This document shows, one piece after another, positions 8,631-18,100 of a stretch of 32,399 bases of DNA (within the stretch, counting starts at the first letter, position 1; each line of letters opens with the position of its first letter). The DNA comes from an uncultured Clostridia bacterium. GTDB taxonomy: Bacteria; Bacillota; Clostridia; Lachnospirales; CAG-274. Both the position numbers and the translations under genes were made by a program. The notes beneath the pieces are model-generated. The model was not told the DNA's origin. It ran no database searches and worked only from the letters and a program-made list of their open reading frames with translations. The stretch is taken from assembly GCA_944383305.1 (NCBI GenBank), contig CALWOZ010000029.1, positions 1-32,399 on the forward strand, given 5' to 3'.

Positions 8631-9899
8631 ATGAGCATTTTTGATTTAGCTAATAAGTACATACCAGGAGGAGTTAATAGTCCAGTAAGAGCATTTAAAG
8701 CAGTAGGACTAGAGCCTATTTTTATAGAAAAGGCAGATAAAGCCTATTTATATGACATAGATGGAAAAGAATACATAGATTATGTATGTTCGTGGGGACC
8801 TTTAATATTAGGGCATAACAATGAAGAAATAAGAAAAAATGTTATAAAAGCCTGTGAAAATGGACTTAGCTATGGTGCAGCCACTAAACTAGAAGTGGAT
8901 ATGGCTCAATTTATATGTGAAAATATTAAACATATAGATAAAATAAGAATGGTCAACTCTGGAACAGAGGCAGTTATGAGTGCTATAAGGCTGGCTAGAG
9001 GATATACTGGCAAAGAAAAGGTAATAAAATTTGATGGTTGTTATCACGGACATAGTGATTCTATGCTTATACAGGCAGGCTCTGGACTTATGACAGAGGG
9101 TATACCAGATAGTAATGGAGTGACAAAAAATTGTGCTATGGATACTATAAGTATACCATATAACAATTTAAGTTTATTAAATCAAGTTTTTGAAAAATAT
9201 AAAAATAATATTGCTTGTGTTATATTAGAACCAGTAGCTGCTAATATGGGAGTTGTCCTACCTAATGATGACTTTTTAAAAGGTGTAAGAAAGTTATGTA
9301 ATGATTATAAAAGTCTATTAATATTTGATGAGGTTATAACAGGATTTAGACTTTGTTTTGGTGGTGCATCAGAATATTTTAATATAGAACCAGATTTAGT
9401 AACTTATGGTAAAATAATAGGAGCAGGTATGCCAGTTGGCGCTTATGGTGGTAAAAAAGAAATAATGGATATGATAGCGCCTAATGGAGCAGTGTATCAA
9501 GCCGGCACTTTAAGTGGAAATCCAATAGCTATGACGGCAGGTCTTACTCAGCTTAAAATATTAAAAGAAAATGAAGAAATTTATAAAAATATAAATAATA
9601 TATCTAAATATTTATTTGAAAATATAAAAGATATTATAAAAAGGAATCATTTTGATTGTAGTGTAAATTATATTGGGTCTTTAGGTTGTATATTTTTTAC
9701 TAAAGAAAATGTATTTGACTATACAACAGCTAAAAAATCTAATATTGTAAATTATGCAAAATATTTTGAAAATATGCTAAATAAGGGCATATACATAGCT
9801 CCATCACAATTTGAGGCTATGTTTTTATCTAATGAACACAACAAAAATATTATAGATAATACATTAAATATTATTGAACATAGCATAAAAAATATTTAA
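8631..9899 (+). CDS. hemL: Glutamate-1-semialdehyde 2,1-aminomutase
   Basis: A 422-residue PLP enzyme of the class III aminotransferase fold that converts glutamate-1-semialdehyde, the HemA product, to 5-aminolaevulinate. It begins with IPGGVNSPVRAFKAVG. The PLP-binding lysine is K261 in VTYGKIIGAGMPVGAYGG, and FDEVITGFR carries the cofactor-contacting aspartate. Family length is normal. The ATG starts on the base after the hemB stop, and its ribosome site (GAAGGGAG) is inside hemB. It is the last gene of the tetrapyrrole block. No T-tailed terminator follows, so read-through into uppS is possible. Confidence 0.96.
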   Translation: MSIFDLANKYIPGGVNSPVRAFKAVGLEPIFIEKADKAYLYDIDGKEYIDYVCSWGPLILGHNNEEIRKNVIKACENGLSYGAATKLEVDMAQFICENIKHIDKIRMVNSGTEAVMSAIRLARGYTGKEKVIKFDGCYHGHSDSMLIQAGSGLMTEGIPDSNGVTKNCAMDTISIPYNNLSLLNQVFEKYKNNIACVILEPVAANMGVVLPNDDFLKGVRKLCNDYKSLLIFDEVITGFRLCFGGASEYFNIEPDLVTYGKIIGAGMPVGAYGGKKEIMDMIAPNGAVYQAGTLSGNPIAMTAGLTQLKILKENEEIYKNINNISKYLFENIKDIIKRNHFDCSVNYIGSLGCIFFTKENVFDYTTAKKSNIVNYAKYFENMLNKGIYIAPSQFEAMFLSNEHNKNIIDNTLNIIEHSIKNI

Positions 9900-9913
9900 C
9901 TTATAAAAATATA

Positions 9914-9942
9914 TAGATAATAATATAAAAATATGGTAAAAT
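9914..9942 (+). promoter_or_regulatory. Candidate promoter for the uppS-polC block
   Basis: An extended -10, TGGTAAAAT, lies at 9934-9942. TAGATA at 9914-9919 lies 17 bp upstream and matches TTGACA at 4 of 6 positions. The same extended -10 context occurs upstream of addB. It lies in the 96-bp gap between hemL and uppS. Confidence 0.4.
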
Positions 9943-9946
9943 AATA

Positions 9947-9966
9947 TGGTATATATAAATATACCA
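9947..9966 (+). repeat. Short inverted repeat in the uppS leader
   Basis: An 8-bp stem (TGGTATAT at 9947-9954 with ATATACCA at 9959-9966, loop ATAA) falls where the mRNA 5' end from the candidate promoter would start. No T-run follows, so it is not a usual terminator. It may be a leader hairpin or an operator, or chance in AT-rich DNA. Confidence 0.3.
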
Positions 9967-9995
9967 ATATATATTATATAAATGTGGAGGTTATT

Positions 9996-10709
9996 ATGGA
10001 AAGAGCCTTGCCAAAACATATAGCCATTATTATGGACGGTAATGGAAGATGGGCAAAAAAACGACTTTTACCTAAAAAAATAGGACATAAAGCAGGAGCA
10101 GATGCTTTAAAAAAACTTCTTAAAAAAGTTGAAGAAACAGAAATAGAGCACATTACAGTTTATGCTTTTTCTACTGAAAATTGGAAGAGAGAAAAAGAAG
10201 AAATAGACGATTTAATGAAGCTTTTAAAAGATTATATACAGCAATATATAAAAGAAAATGAAAAAAGTAATATAAAAATAGATACAATAGGTGATTTAAC
10301 TGTATTAGATGAAGATTTGCAAAGAGATTTAGCTCACCTAAAAGAAATATCTAGTAAAAAAACAGGACTTAGTCTACATATAGCCTTAAACTATGGTGGT
10401 AGAGATGAAATAATACGAGCAGTAAAAAATATTGTAAAAGACGTAAATAACAACAATTTATTAATAGAAAATATAGATGAAAATATGTTTTCTTCTTATT
10501 TAGATACTAGAGAATACAAAGACCCAGAGCTTATAGTAAGAACAAGTGGTGAACTTAGAATTAGTAATTTTTTAATATGGCAAGCTGCATATAGTGAATT
10601 TTATTTTAGTGACAAACTTTGGCCAGATTTTACATTTGAAGATTTAGAACAAGCAATAAATTCTTATCAAAAAAGAGAAAGGCGCTTTGGCGGTAGGTTA
10701 GATAGTTAA
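9996..10709 (+). CDS. uppS: Undecaprenyl diphosphate synthase (cis-prenyltransferase)
   Basis: A 237-residue enzyme that extends farnesyl diphosphate with isopentenyl diphosphate units to C55 undecaprenyl diphosphate, the lipid carrier for peptidoglycan and wall polymers. Key motifs are HIAIIMDGNGRWAKKR with catalytic D14, YAFSTENWKR, ALNYGGRDEI and RTSGELRISNFLIWQAAYSE. The ATG at 9996 is chosen because GGAGG lies at 9986-9990. An in-frame GTG at 9984 lies just before that site and is rejected. It is the first gene of the block with cdsA, dxr, rseP, ispG and polC. Confidence 0.95.
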   Translation: MERALPKHIAIIMDGNGRWAKKRLLPKKIGHKAGADALKKLLKKVEETEIEHITVYAFSTENWKREKEEIDDLMKLLKDYIQQYIKENEKSNIKIDTIGDLTVLDEDLQRDLAHLKEISSKKTGLSLHIALNYGGRDEIIRAVKNIVKDVNNNNLLIENIDENMFSSYLDTREYKDPELIVRTSGELRISNFLIWQAAYSEFYFSDKLWPDFTFEDLEQAINSYQKRERRFGGRLDS

Positions 10710-10711
10710 CA

Positions 10712-11548
10712 ATGTTAGTTAGAATAATATCAAGTTTAGTTTTATTTCCTATACTTTTTGCTTTTGTATACTATGGAGGATTACCTTTAAAAATAGGTAC
10801 TATATTTGTATCTATAATAGGTATGTATGAATTTTATAAAGCAATATGTAAAAAGATAATGCCTATTCACTATTTAGGATTTATTGTGACAATAACTTAT
10901 CTATTAGTATTAGATACAGAATTATTTCAAATATCAGATTTAATATTTGGTATATTTTTATTATTAAGTATGATATTTATGGTTTTTCATCATAAAACTA
11001 TAAGTATATTTGATGTAGCTTTAACATTTTTTGGTGTTTGCTATATACCACTTATGTTTTCAACAGTTTATTTAATAAGACAACTTGATTATGGAAATTA
11101 TACTGTTTGGTTACCATTTATATGTGCGTGGGCTTGTGACACTGGTGCATATTTTGTAGGGATAACTATGGGTAAGCATAAACTTACACCAGAGCTTAGT
11201 CCTAAAAAAACAATAGAAGGTGCAATAGGTGGAGTTTTATTTTCTGCAGTATTTTGTGGTATATATGGATTTTTTATATCTACAAGAAAAATAGAAATAG
11301 AACACATTTTTAATAATAGTAATATTGCTATAATTAGCTTTGTATTATTAGGTATAATAGGGGCTATATTTGCTCAATTTGGAGATTTAACAGCATCTGC
11401 TACAAAAAGAAGATTTAACATAAAAGATTATGGTAAACTTATACCAGGTCACGGGGGTATACTAGACCGTTTTGATAGTGTAATTTTTACAGCTGGTATA
11501 TGTTATATAATTCTTAAAATAATTCAAATTTATAATATTATTCTTTAA
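10712..11548 (+). CDS. cdsA: Phosphatidate cytidylyltransferase
   Basis: A 278-residue integral membrane enzyme making CDP-diacylglycerol from CTP and phosphatidic acid, the branch point for phospholipid synthesis. It has about seven or eight hydrophobic segments. The family signature near the C-terminus reads SATKRRFNIKDYGKLIPGHG followed by GILDRFDS, containing the conserved Lys, Asp and Gly residues. It starts 2 nt after the uppS stop, with the ribosome site inside uppS, so translation is probably coupled. Confidence 0.93.
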   Translation: MLVRIISSLVLFPILFAFVYYGGLPLKIGTIFVSIIGMYEFYKAICKKIMPIHYLGFIVTITYLLVLDTELFQISDLIFGIFLLLSMIFMVFHHKTISIFDVALTFFGVCYIPLMFSTVYLIRQLDYGNYTVWLPFICAWACDTGAYFVGITMGKHKLTPELSPKKTIEGAIGGVLFSAVFCGIYGFFISTRKIEIEHIFNNSNIAIISFVLLGIIGAIFAQFGDLTASATKRRFNIKDYGKLIPGHGGILDRFDSVIFTAGICYIILKIIQIYNIIL

Positions 11549-11563
11549 TATTTTGGAGGATAT

Positions 11564-12727
11564 ATGAATAAAAATATAGTTATATTAGGTTCTACAGGCT
11601 CTATTGGGACACAAGCTTTAGAGGTTGTGGAAAATTTAAAAAATATAAATATTGTTGGTTTATCTACAAATACTAATATAGATATTTTAGAATGTCAAAT
11701 TAGAAAGTATAATCCTATGTATGCTTGTGTTATGAATGATGAAAAGGCTAATGTTTTAAAACAAAATATTAAAGATACTAAAACACAAGTTTTAATAGGA
11801 GAAGAAGGACTTATTAAACTTGCAACTTTAGATAATATAGACACTGTTTTAAACTCTTTAGTAGGTAACATTGGTCTTTTACCTACAATATATGGAATAA
11901 GAGCAAAAAAAGATATAGCTCTTGCTAATAAAGAAACTTTGGTATCAGCAGGTAAGCTTGTTATGAAAGAAGCTAAAAATAGAGGCGTAAATATATACCC
12001 AATTGATAGTGAACATTCAGCTATTTTTCAATGTTTACAAGGAAATAAACATAGTGAAATAGAAAAAATAATATTAACAGCATCAGGAGGACCTTTTAGA
12101 GATTATACAAATCTTGATAATGTTACATTAGAACAAGCATTAAATCACCCTAATTGGTCTATGGGTAAGAAAATAACAATAGATTCTGCTACACTTATGA
12201 ATAAAGGACTTGAGGTAATAGAGGCTAAATGGTTATTTGACATAGATGTAGATAAAATACAAGTTATTATCCACCCACAAAGTATAATACATTCTATGAT
12301 AGAATATAAAGATAGTGCAGTTATGGCACAGCTTGGAACACCTGATATGAAAGTTCCTATACAATATGCATTAGCTTACCCTAATCGAGTTAAAAATGAT
12401 TTTGAAAAGCTAGACTTATTAAAACACAATAGCCTTACATTTAAAAATCCTAATTATGAACTTTTTCCTTGTTTAAAATATGCTTTTGAGGCTATAAAAA
12501 TAGGTGGGACTATGCCTTGTGTCTTAAACGCTAGTAACGAAATAGCAGTAGAGTATTTTTTAAATAGTCATATAAAATTTACAGATATACCTAAAGTTGT
12601 ATATAAAGCTATTGAAAATCATAAAGATGAAAACAAACTAGACTATACTTTAGAAGAGGTTTTAGAAGCGGATAAAAATGCAAGAAAGTTTGCTAAAAAT
12701 ATTTGTATGAGTATAAAAAATATGTAG
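11564..12727 (+). CDS. dxr: 1-deoxy-D-xylulose 5-phosphate reductoisomerase
   Basis: A 387-residue cytosolic enzyme converting DXP to 2-C-methylerythritol 4-phosphate with NADPH, the second step of the MEP pathway. The NADPH loop is GSTGSIGTQALEV at 9-21. Metal and substrate residues appear in IDSEHSAIFQCLQG, SGGPFRDY and HPNWSMGKKITIDSATLMNK, which includes the flexible active-site loop. Length is normal. TTGGAGGA lies just before the ATG. Its product flows to IspG, four hundred bases past the next gene. Confidence 0.96.
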   Translation: MNKNIVILGSTGSIGTQALEVVENLKNINIVGLSTNTNIDILECQIRKYNPMYACVMNDEKANVLKQNIKDTKTQVLIGEEGLIKLATLDNIDTVLNSLVGNIGLLPTIYGIRAKKDIALANKETLVSAGKLVMKEAKNRGVNIYPIDSEHSAIFQCLQGNKHSEIEKIILTASGGPFRDYTNLDNVTLEQALNHPNWSMGKKITIDSATLMNKGLEVIEAKWLFDIDVDKIQVIIHPQSIIHSMIEYKDSAVMAQLGTPDMKVPIQYALAYPNRVKNDFEKLDLLKHNSLTFKNPNYELFPCLKYAFEAIKIGGTMPCVLNASNEIAVEYFLNSHIKFTDIPKVVYKAIENHKDENKLDYTLEEVLEADKNARKFAKNICMSIKNM

Positions 12728-12740
12728 TGAGGTGAAATAT

Positions 12741-13811
12741 TTGTCTTTAATAATAACTATTTTAATATTTGGATTTATTATATTAATCCACGAATGGGGA
12801 CATTTTATTGTAGCTAGAAAAAGTGGTGTATTTGTAGAAGAATTTGCAATAGGTATGGGGACAAAATTGTGGAGTAAAGAAAAAAATGGTACTTTATACT
12901 CTATTAGACTATTTCCTCTTGGTGGTTATTGTAAAATGAAAGATGAGGACACAGCTAGCGATGACCCAGATAGTTTTTCTAATGCTACTATGCCTAAAAA
13001 GTTTGCTATAATTTTTGCTGGTGCTTTTATGAACTTTGTTTTAGCATTAGCTATATTTATTGGTATAGCATTTTTTAGTGGTAGCGCCACAACAACAGTT
13101 AGAGAAGTTAGCGACAACTCTCCAGCTAAAGAAGCTGGCATACAATCAGGAGATATAATATATGAAGTAGACGGAAAAAGAATAAGAAGTTTTGAGGATT
13201 TAACATTTAAGTTTTCAAGACTTACACCTGATACAAATAAAAGTTTTGACATAACCATAAAAAGAGATGGAGAAAAGTTAAGTTTTAACCTAATGCCTCA
13301 ATTTGATGAAGCTACAAATAGATATTTAATAGGTATATCACCAGTATTAAAAAATGGACTTTTTGCTAAAGATATTGATGGTATAGAAAAAAATACATTT
13401 TTTAGAACTATACGTGATGGATATTTTAATATGATTTTTACAATAAAAGTAACTATAATAGGGGTTGTAGAACTATTTACTGGACAAATAGGACTAGATC
13501 AAATGATGGGACCTATTGGTATAACTCCTGTTATAGATAGCCAATATGAAAGTGCTATGCAAGTTAGCGTTGGTGCTACTATTCTTACTATGCTTAATAT
13601 AATGGCACTTTTAAGTGCTAATATTGGTGTTTTTAACCTTTTACCAATACCAGCTCTTGATGGTGGGAGAATAGTATTTTTATTTATAGAACTTTTAAGA
13701 GGTAAACCTATATCTCCAGAAAGAGAAGGTGTAGTTCACTTTGTAGGCTTTGTATTGTTAATGGGCTTTGGAATATTTATTGCTTTTAAAGATATAATTA
13801 ATATTTTTTGA
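12741..13811 (+). CDS. rseP: RseP-type site-2 membrane metalloprotease
   Basis: A 356-residue intramembrane zinc protease (S2P family, M50). The zinc motif HEWGH is at 17-21 in the first transmembrane helix. The third ligand is in LLPIPALDGGRIVF near the C-terminus. A single PDZ domain lies between them (about 105-185, NSPAKEAGIQSGDIIYEVDG). Members cut anti-sigma factors and leftover signal peptides. The substrate here cannot be read from the sequence. The preferred start is TTG at 12741, since GAGGTGA sits at 12729-12735. An in-frame GTG at 12732 overlaps this site and would add three residues. The stop codon sits inside a short inverted repeat. Confidence 0.92.
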   Translation: MSLIITILIFGFIILIHEWGHFIVARKSGVFVEEFAIGMGTKLWSKEKNGTLYSIRLFPLGGYCKMKDEDTASDDPDSFSNATMPKKFAIIFAGAFMNFVLALAIFIGIAFFSGSATTTVREVSDNSPAKEAGIQSGDIIYEVDGKRIRSFEDLTFKFSRLTPDTNKSFDITIKRDGEKLSFNLMPQFDEATNRYLIGISPVLKNGLFAKDIDGIEKNTFFRTIRDGYFNMIFTIKVTIIGVVELFTGQIGLDQMMGPIGITPVIDSQYESAMQVSVGATILTMLNIMALLSANIGVFNLLPIPALDGGRIVFLFIELLRGKPISPEREGVVHFVGFVLLMGFGIFIAFKDIINIF

Positions 13812-13826
13812 TACGAAGTATCAAAA
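13806..13826 (+). repeat. Inverted repeat over the rseP stop codon
   Basis: A 9-bp perfect stem, TTTTGATAC (13806-13814) with GTATCAAAA (13818-13826), loop GAA. The rseP stop codon TGA lies in the left arm. No T-run follows on either strand, so it is at best a weak terminator. It may act on mRNA stability. Confidence 0.4.
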
Positions 13827-13905
13827 TAAACTAAACAAGCAATTCCTATTATTCTTCTTCCATACTAACGCAATTTTTATTTATTTTGACGCTTTACGCA
13901 AAAAA

Positions 13906-13950
13906 TATTGTAATTCAAAAATTGTGTATTGCAATTCAAGAATTGCAATA
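13906..13950. repeat. Tandem 21-bp repeat, second copy a near-perfect palindrome
   Basis: Two head-to-tail copies run 13906-13926 and 13927-13947 and match at 17 of 21 positions. Each has the pattern TATTGYAATTCAA followed by RAATTGYR. The second copy extends to a perfect inverted repeat with 11-nt arms, TATTGCAATTC (13927-13937) and GAATTGCAATA (13940-13950), separated by AA. Dyad symmetry with a two-helical-turn period is what a pair of adjacent dimer-binding operators would look like. A remnant of a miniature element is the alternative. Confidence 0.6.
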
Positions 13951-14046
13951 GTATTAACACCAAAAGTGAGTTTATAATTTTTATCTCGAATAATAGCTTA
14001 ATTGAAATTAATCAATATTTTTTAAAAAAATAATAATAAATATATT

Positions 14047-14081
14047 AATATCCCTTGTTTGTTTTACAAATAAGGGATATT
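14047..14081 (+). repeat. Long hairpin upstream of ispG
   Basis: A 10-bp stem AATATCCCTT (14047-14056) with AAGGGATATT (14072-14081). A 4-bp inner stem TTTG/CAAA sits beyond a single mismatch. It lies 25 nt before the ispG ribosome site. The plus-strand sequence after it lacks a T-run, while the minus strand runs into a T-rich stretch. Likely roles are a terminator for upstream transcripts or a leader structure. Confidence 0.5.
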
Positions 14082-14118
14082 ATAAAATATATAAATATAA
14101 ATTTTAGGAAGTGATTTT

Positions 14119-15180
14119 TTGATAGATTTTATAAAAAGAAGAAAAACAAAAGAAGTATCTATTGGTAATGTAAAGATAGGTGGGAACAATCCTATTGCTA
14201 TACAGTCTATGTGTAACACTAATACAAGAGATGCTAAATCTACAATAGAACAAATAAACAAGCTGACAGAAGAAGGATGTGAAATAATAAGAATTGCTAT
14301 TCCAGATATAGAAGCTTGTGAAGCTATAAAAGAAATAAAAAAAGGAATAAAAATACCATTAGTTGCAGATATACATTTTGATTATAGACTAGCCTTAAAA
14401 GCTATGGAAAATGGCATTGATAAAATAAGAATAAACCCTGGTAATATAGGTAATGAAGATAGAATAAAAGCAGTTATAAATATGGCTAAAGAGCGAAACA
14501 TACCTTTAAGAATAGGAGTAAATTCAGGGTCTTTAGAAAAAGATATATTAGAAAAATATAAAGAGGTTACGCCTAAGGGGTTAGTAGAAAGCGCCTTAAG
14601 ACACGTTAAAATAGTAGAAAAATATAATTATGATAATATAGTTGTATCTATAAAAGCATCTAGTGTACCGTTTAGTATGGAAACGTATTCTATATTATCA
14701 AATGAAATAGATTATCCACTACATTTAGGAATAACAGAGGCAGGTACAGTATGGAGTGGAGCCATAAAATCGGCAGTAGGTATAGGATCTATTTTAAGTA
14801 TGGGTATAGGTGATACTATAAGAGTATCTTTGACAGGTGACCCAATAGAAGAAATAAAAACTGCTAAAGAAATTTTAAAATCTTTAGGTCTTAGAAAATT
14901 TGGTATAGAATTTATTTCTTGTCCTACTTGTGGAAGAACAGAAGTAGACTTAATATCTATCGCTAATAAAGTTGAACAAGAATGTAGAAAAATAAATAAA
15001 AACCTAAAAGTAGCTGTTATGGGGTGTGCTGTTAATGGACCTGGAGAGGCTAAAGAGGCTGATATAGGTATAGCTGGTGGTAAAGGATATGGACTTATTT
15101 TTAAAAAGGGTGAAATATTAAAAAAAGTACCTGAAGATATGCTTATACCAGAACTTTTAAAACTTATAAATGAGTTATAA
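14119..15180 (+). CDS. ispG: 4-hydroxy-3-methylbut-2-enyl diphosphate synthase
   Basis: A 353-residue IspG (GcpE), which reduces the cyclic diphosphate MEcPP to HMBPP, the penultimate MEP step, using a [4Fe-4S] cluster. The cluster cysteines are C268 and C271 (ISCPTCGRTE) and C303 (VMGCAVNGPGEAKEADIGIAG). The N-terminal TIM-barrel begins IGNVKIGGNNPIAIQSMCNT. The start is TTG at 14119 with AGGAAGTG at 14106-14113. It is followed at once by polC. Confidence 0.95.
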   Translation: MIDFIKRRKTKEVSIGNVKIGGNNPIAIQSMCNTNTRDAKSTIEQINKLTEEGCEIIRIAIPDIEACEAIKEIKKGIKIPLVADIHFDYRLALKAMENGIDKIRINPGNIGNEDRIKAVINMAKERNIPLRIGVNSGSLEKDILEKYKEVTPKGLVESALRHVKIVEKYNYDNIVVSIKASSVPFSMETYSILSNEIDYPLHLGITEAGTVWSGAIKSAVGIGSILSMGIGDTIRVSLTGDPIEEIKTAKEILKSLGLRKFGIEFISCPTCGRTEVDLISIANKVEQECRKINKNLKVAVMGCAVNGPGEAKEADIGIAGGKGYGLIFKKGEILKKVPEDMLIPELLKLINEL

Positions 15181-15195
15181 TTTGGAGTGATTTTT

Positions 15196-18100
15196 TTGGA
15201 TAATAAAAAGTTTTCAAATGTTTTTTCTAAAATTAAGCTATCTGCCAATGTAAAGACAATACTTAGAAATACTCAAGTTTCTAACATAAAAATTAATAGA
15301 AACAATGCTATGGCAGAGATATTTTTAAAAAGTGATAAAATTATAAATGAATCTTGTTTAAAAGACTTTGAAGAAGATATATTTGAAAATTTTAACTTTT
15401 TAAAAGAAGTAAAAATATATTTAGAATATATATTAGAAGATTTAACTTTACAAGAAAAAATAGAAAAAATATGGGGAAATATAATAAGCATTATAAAAGA
15501 AAAAAGTCCTATTTGTTTTCCTATATTTAAAGATTCTACATTTCTAATAGAAGAAAATATTTTAAACATAAATTTGTATAAAAAAGGAGCTTTTATATTT
15601 AAGTCTAAAAAAATAGACACTATTATAGAAAATATTATAAAAGATAGATTTGGACTTAATATTTTTGTTAAATTCATAGATATAAATAATGATATAGATA
15701 ATAGAAAACAAAAAGATGATGAGTTAAAACAACTTATAGCTAAAGCATTAGAAAATAATAATGTAACCAATAATTATGAAGAAAGAAGAGAAAACCAACC
15801 ACCAGAGATAAATAAATTTAGACGAGTAAAAAGGCTTTCTCTTAAAATAAAAGATGAGATAAGTGGAGATATAAGCAAAATAAAAGGTTCTGTAAATGAT
15901 GGAGAAACAATAATTATAAAGGGTAAAATATTTGGGATAGATATAACAGAAACAAAAAAAGGTAAATATATTGTAAAAGTAGACATTACAGATATGACAG
16001 ATTCTGTTAGTTTTAAATTTTTTGTATCTCCAGAAGATTTTAAAGAAGATTATAGTAGTATTATAAAAAAAGGTAATTTTGTTATAGTAAAAGGTGAAAT
16101 AAGATATGATGAATATATGAAAGAACTTATATTAGTACCTATTGAAATATGTATGACAAATCCACCAGAGGCTAAAATGGACAATAGTGAAGAAAAACGA
16201 GTAGAACTACATTTACATACACAAATGAGCAAAATGGACGGAGTGACCCCAGTTAAAGACATAATAAAAAGAGCTAGCGAATGGGGACATAAAGCTGTGG
16301 CTATTACAGACCACGGAGTTGTACAAGCTTTTCCAGATGCTATGGATATGGCAAGAAAGCTAGGAATAAAAGTGTTATATGGAGTAGAGGCTTATCTTGT
16401 AGATGATTTATCTAGTGTTGTAGAAAATAGTAAAAATCAAAGACTTTTAGATGAATATGTTATTTTTGACCTAGAAACAACAGGGCTTAATAGAGAGTAT
16501 AATAAAATAATAGAAATTGGTGCAGTTAAAGTAAAAAATGGTGAAATAATAGACAGATTTTCAACTTTTATAAATCCACACGAAAAACTAAGTGAAGATA
16601 TTATTAAACTAACTAATATAACCGATGATATGCTTTTAGATGCTCCAGAAGAAAGTGAAATATTACCTAAATTTTTTGAATTTTTTGGTGACAGTGTATT
16701 AGTTGCTCATAATGCAAAATTTGATATGGGATTTATAAAAAAATGGGCAGAAAGAAATAAGAAAACAATAGAAAACACTGTTTTAGATACAGTTGGTTTA
16801 TCTAGAACTATTTTTCCTGATATGACTAAACACACCCTTAATGTACTTGCTAAAAAATTAAACATATCTTTAGAAAATCATCACAGAGCAGTAGATGATG
16901 CAGAAGCTACTGCTAACATATTTATAAAATTTATTGAAATATTAAAAAATGAATATAATGTAAATAGTCTTGATGAGGTAAATGAACTTGCAAGGACTAA
17001 TATAGAGGTAAAAAAATTAAGACCTAATCACGCTATAATACTTGTAAAAAATCAAAAGGGTCTTAGAAATTTATATGAGTTAATATCTAAATCTAATTTA
17101 GAATATTTCTTTAGGGACCCACGAATACCAAAAAGTGAATTTTTAAAACTTAAAGAAGGTCTTATTATAGGAACTGCCTGTGAAAATGGAGAATTTTATC
17201 AAGCAGTATTAAATAATGCAGATGATGATGAAATAGAAAAACTTGCAAATTTTTATGACTACTTTGAAATACAACCAGTAGCAAATAATGAGTTTTTAAT
17301 ACACAATGAAAAAGTATCTAATATTAATAGTATAGAAGATTTACAAAATATAAATAAAAAAATAATAGAATATGGTAAAAAATATAATAAACCAGTAGTA
17401 GCAACTTGTGATGTACATTTTTTAGATAAAGAAGATGATTATTTTAGAAAGATAATAATGGCATCTAAAGGATTTAAAGACTGTGATAATCAACCACCTC
17501 TATATTTTAGAACAACAGAAGAAATGCTTGAAGAATTTGCATATTTAGGCAAAGATTTAGCTTATGAGGTTGTAGTTAAAAATACAAATCTTATTGCCGA
17601 TATGATAGAAAATGTATTACCTATTCCAGATGGAACATTCCCACCAGAGATAGAAGGTTCAGACAAAGAATTAACAAATATAACAATGACAAAAGCAAAA
17701 TCTATATATGGAGAAGAATTACCTAAAATAGTTAAAGATAGGCTAGAGCGAGAGTTAAATTCTATTATAAAAAACGGTTTTGCTGTCCTTTATATAATCG
17801 CTCAAAAAATAGTATGGAACTCTAATGACAATGGATATATAGTTGGTTCTAGAGGGTCTGTTGGGTCTTCCTTTGCGGCTACAATGGCTGGTATAACAGA
17901 GGTTAATCCTTTATCTCCACATTATTTTTGTAAAAATTGTAAATATTCTGACTTTGATTCGGAAGATGTTTTAAAATATGCAGGTAATTCTGGCTGGGAC
18001 TTACCTGATAAAGAATGTCCTATTTGTGGTAATATGTTGTCTAAAGACGGACACGACATTCCTTTTGAAACATTTTTAGGATTTGAGGGAGATAAAGAAC

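Larger units (their letters stand above)
13827..14118. other. Structured intergenic region between rseP and ispG
   Basis: About 300 bases without a gene interrupt an otherwise tightly packed block. It holds a tandem 21-bp repeat (13906-13950), a long hairpin close to ispG (14047-14081) and the ispG ribosome site. There is no credible ORF or tRNA. The stretch 13868-13900 (ACGCAATT, GACGCTTTACGC) is a little richer in GC than its surroundings. I saw no confident promoter. Confidence 0.6.

Noticed and set aside
9947-9966. Terminator for hemL
   Set aside because: The hairpin is followed by ATATATATTATATAAATG, not by a T-run, and it sits in the likely uppS leader.
13806-13826. Terminator for rseP
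   Set aside because: The stem is good but neither strand has a T-run after it, so it is kept only as an inverted repeat.
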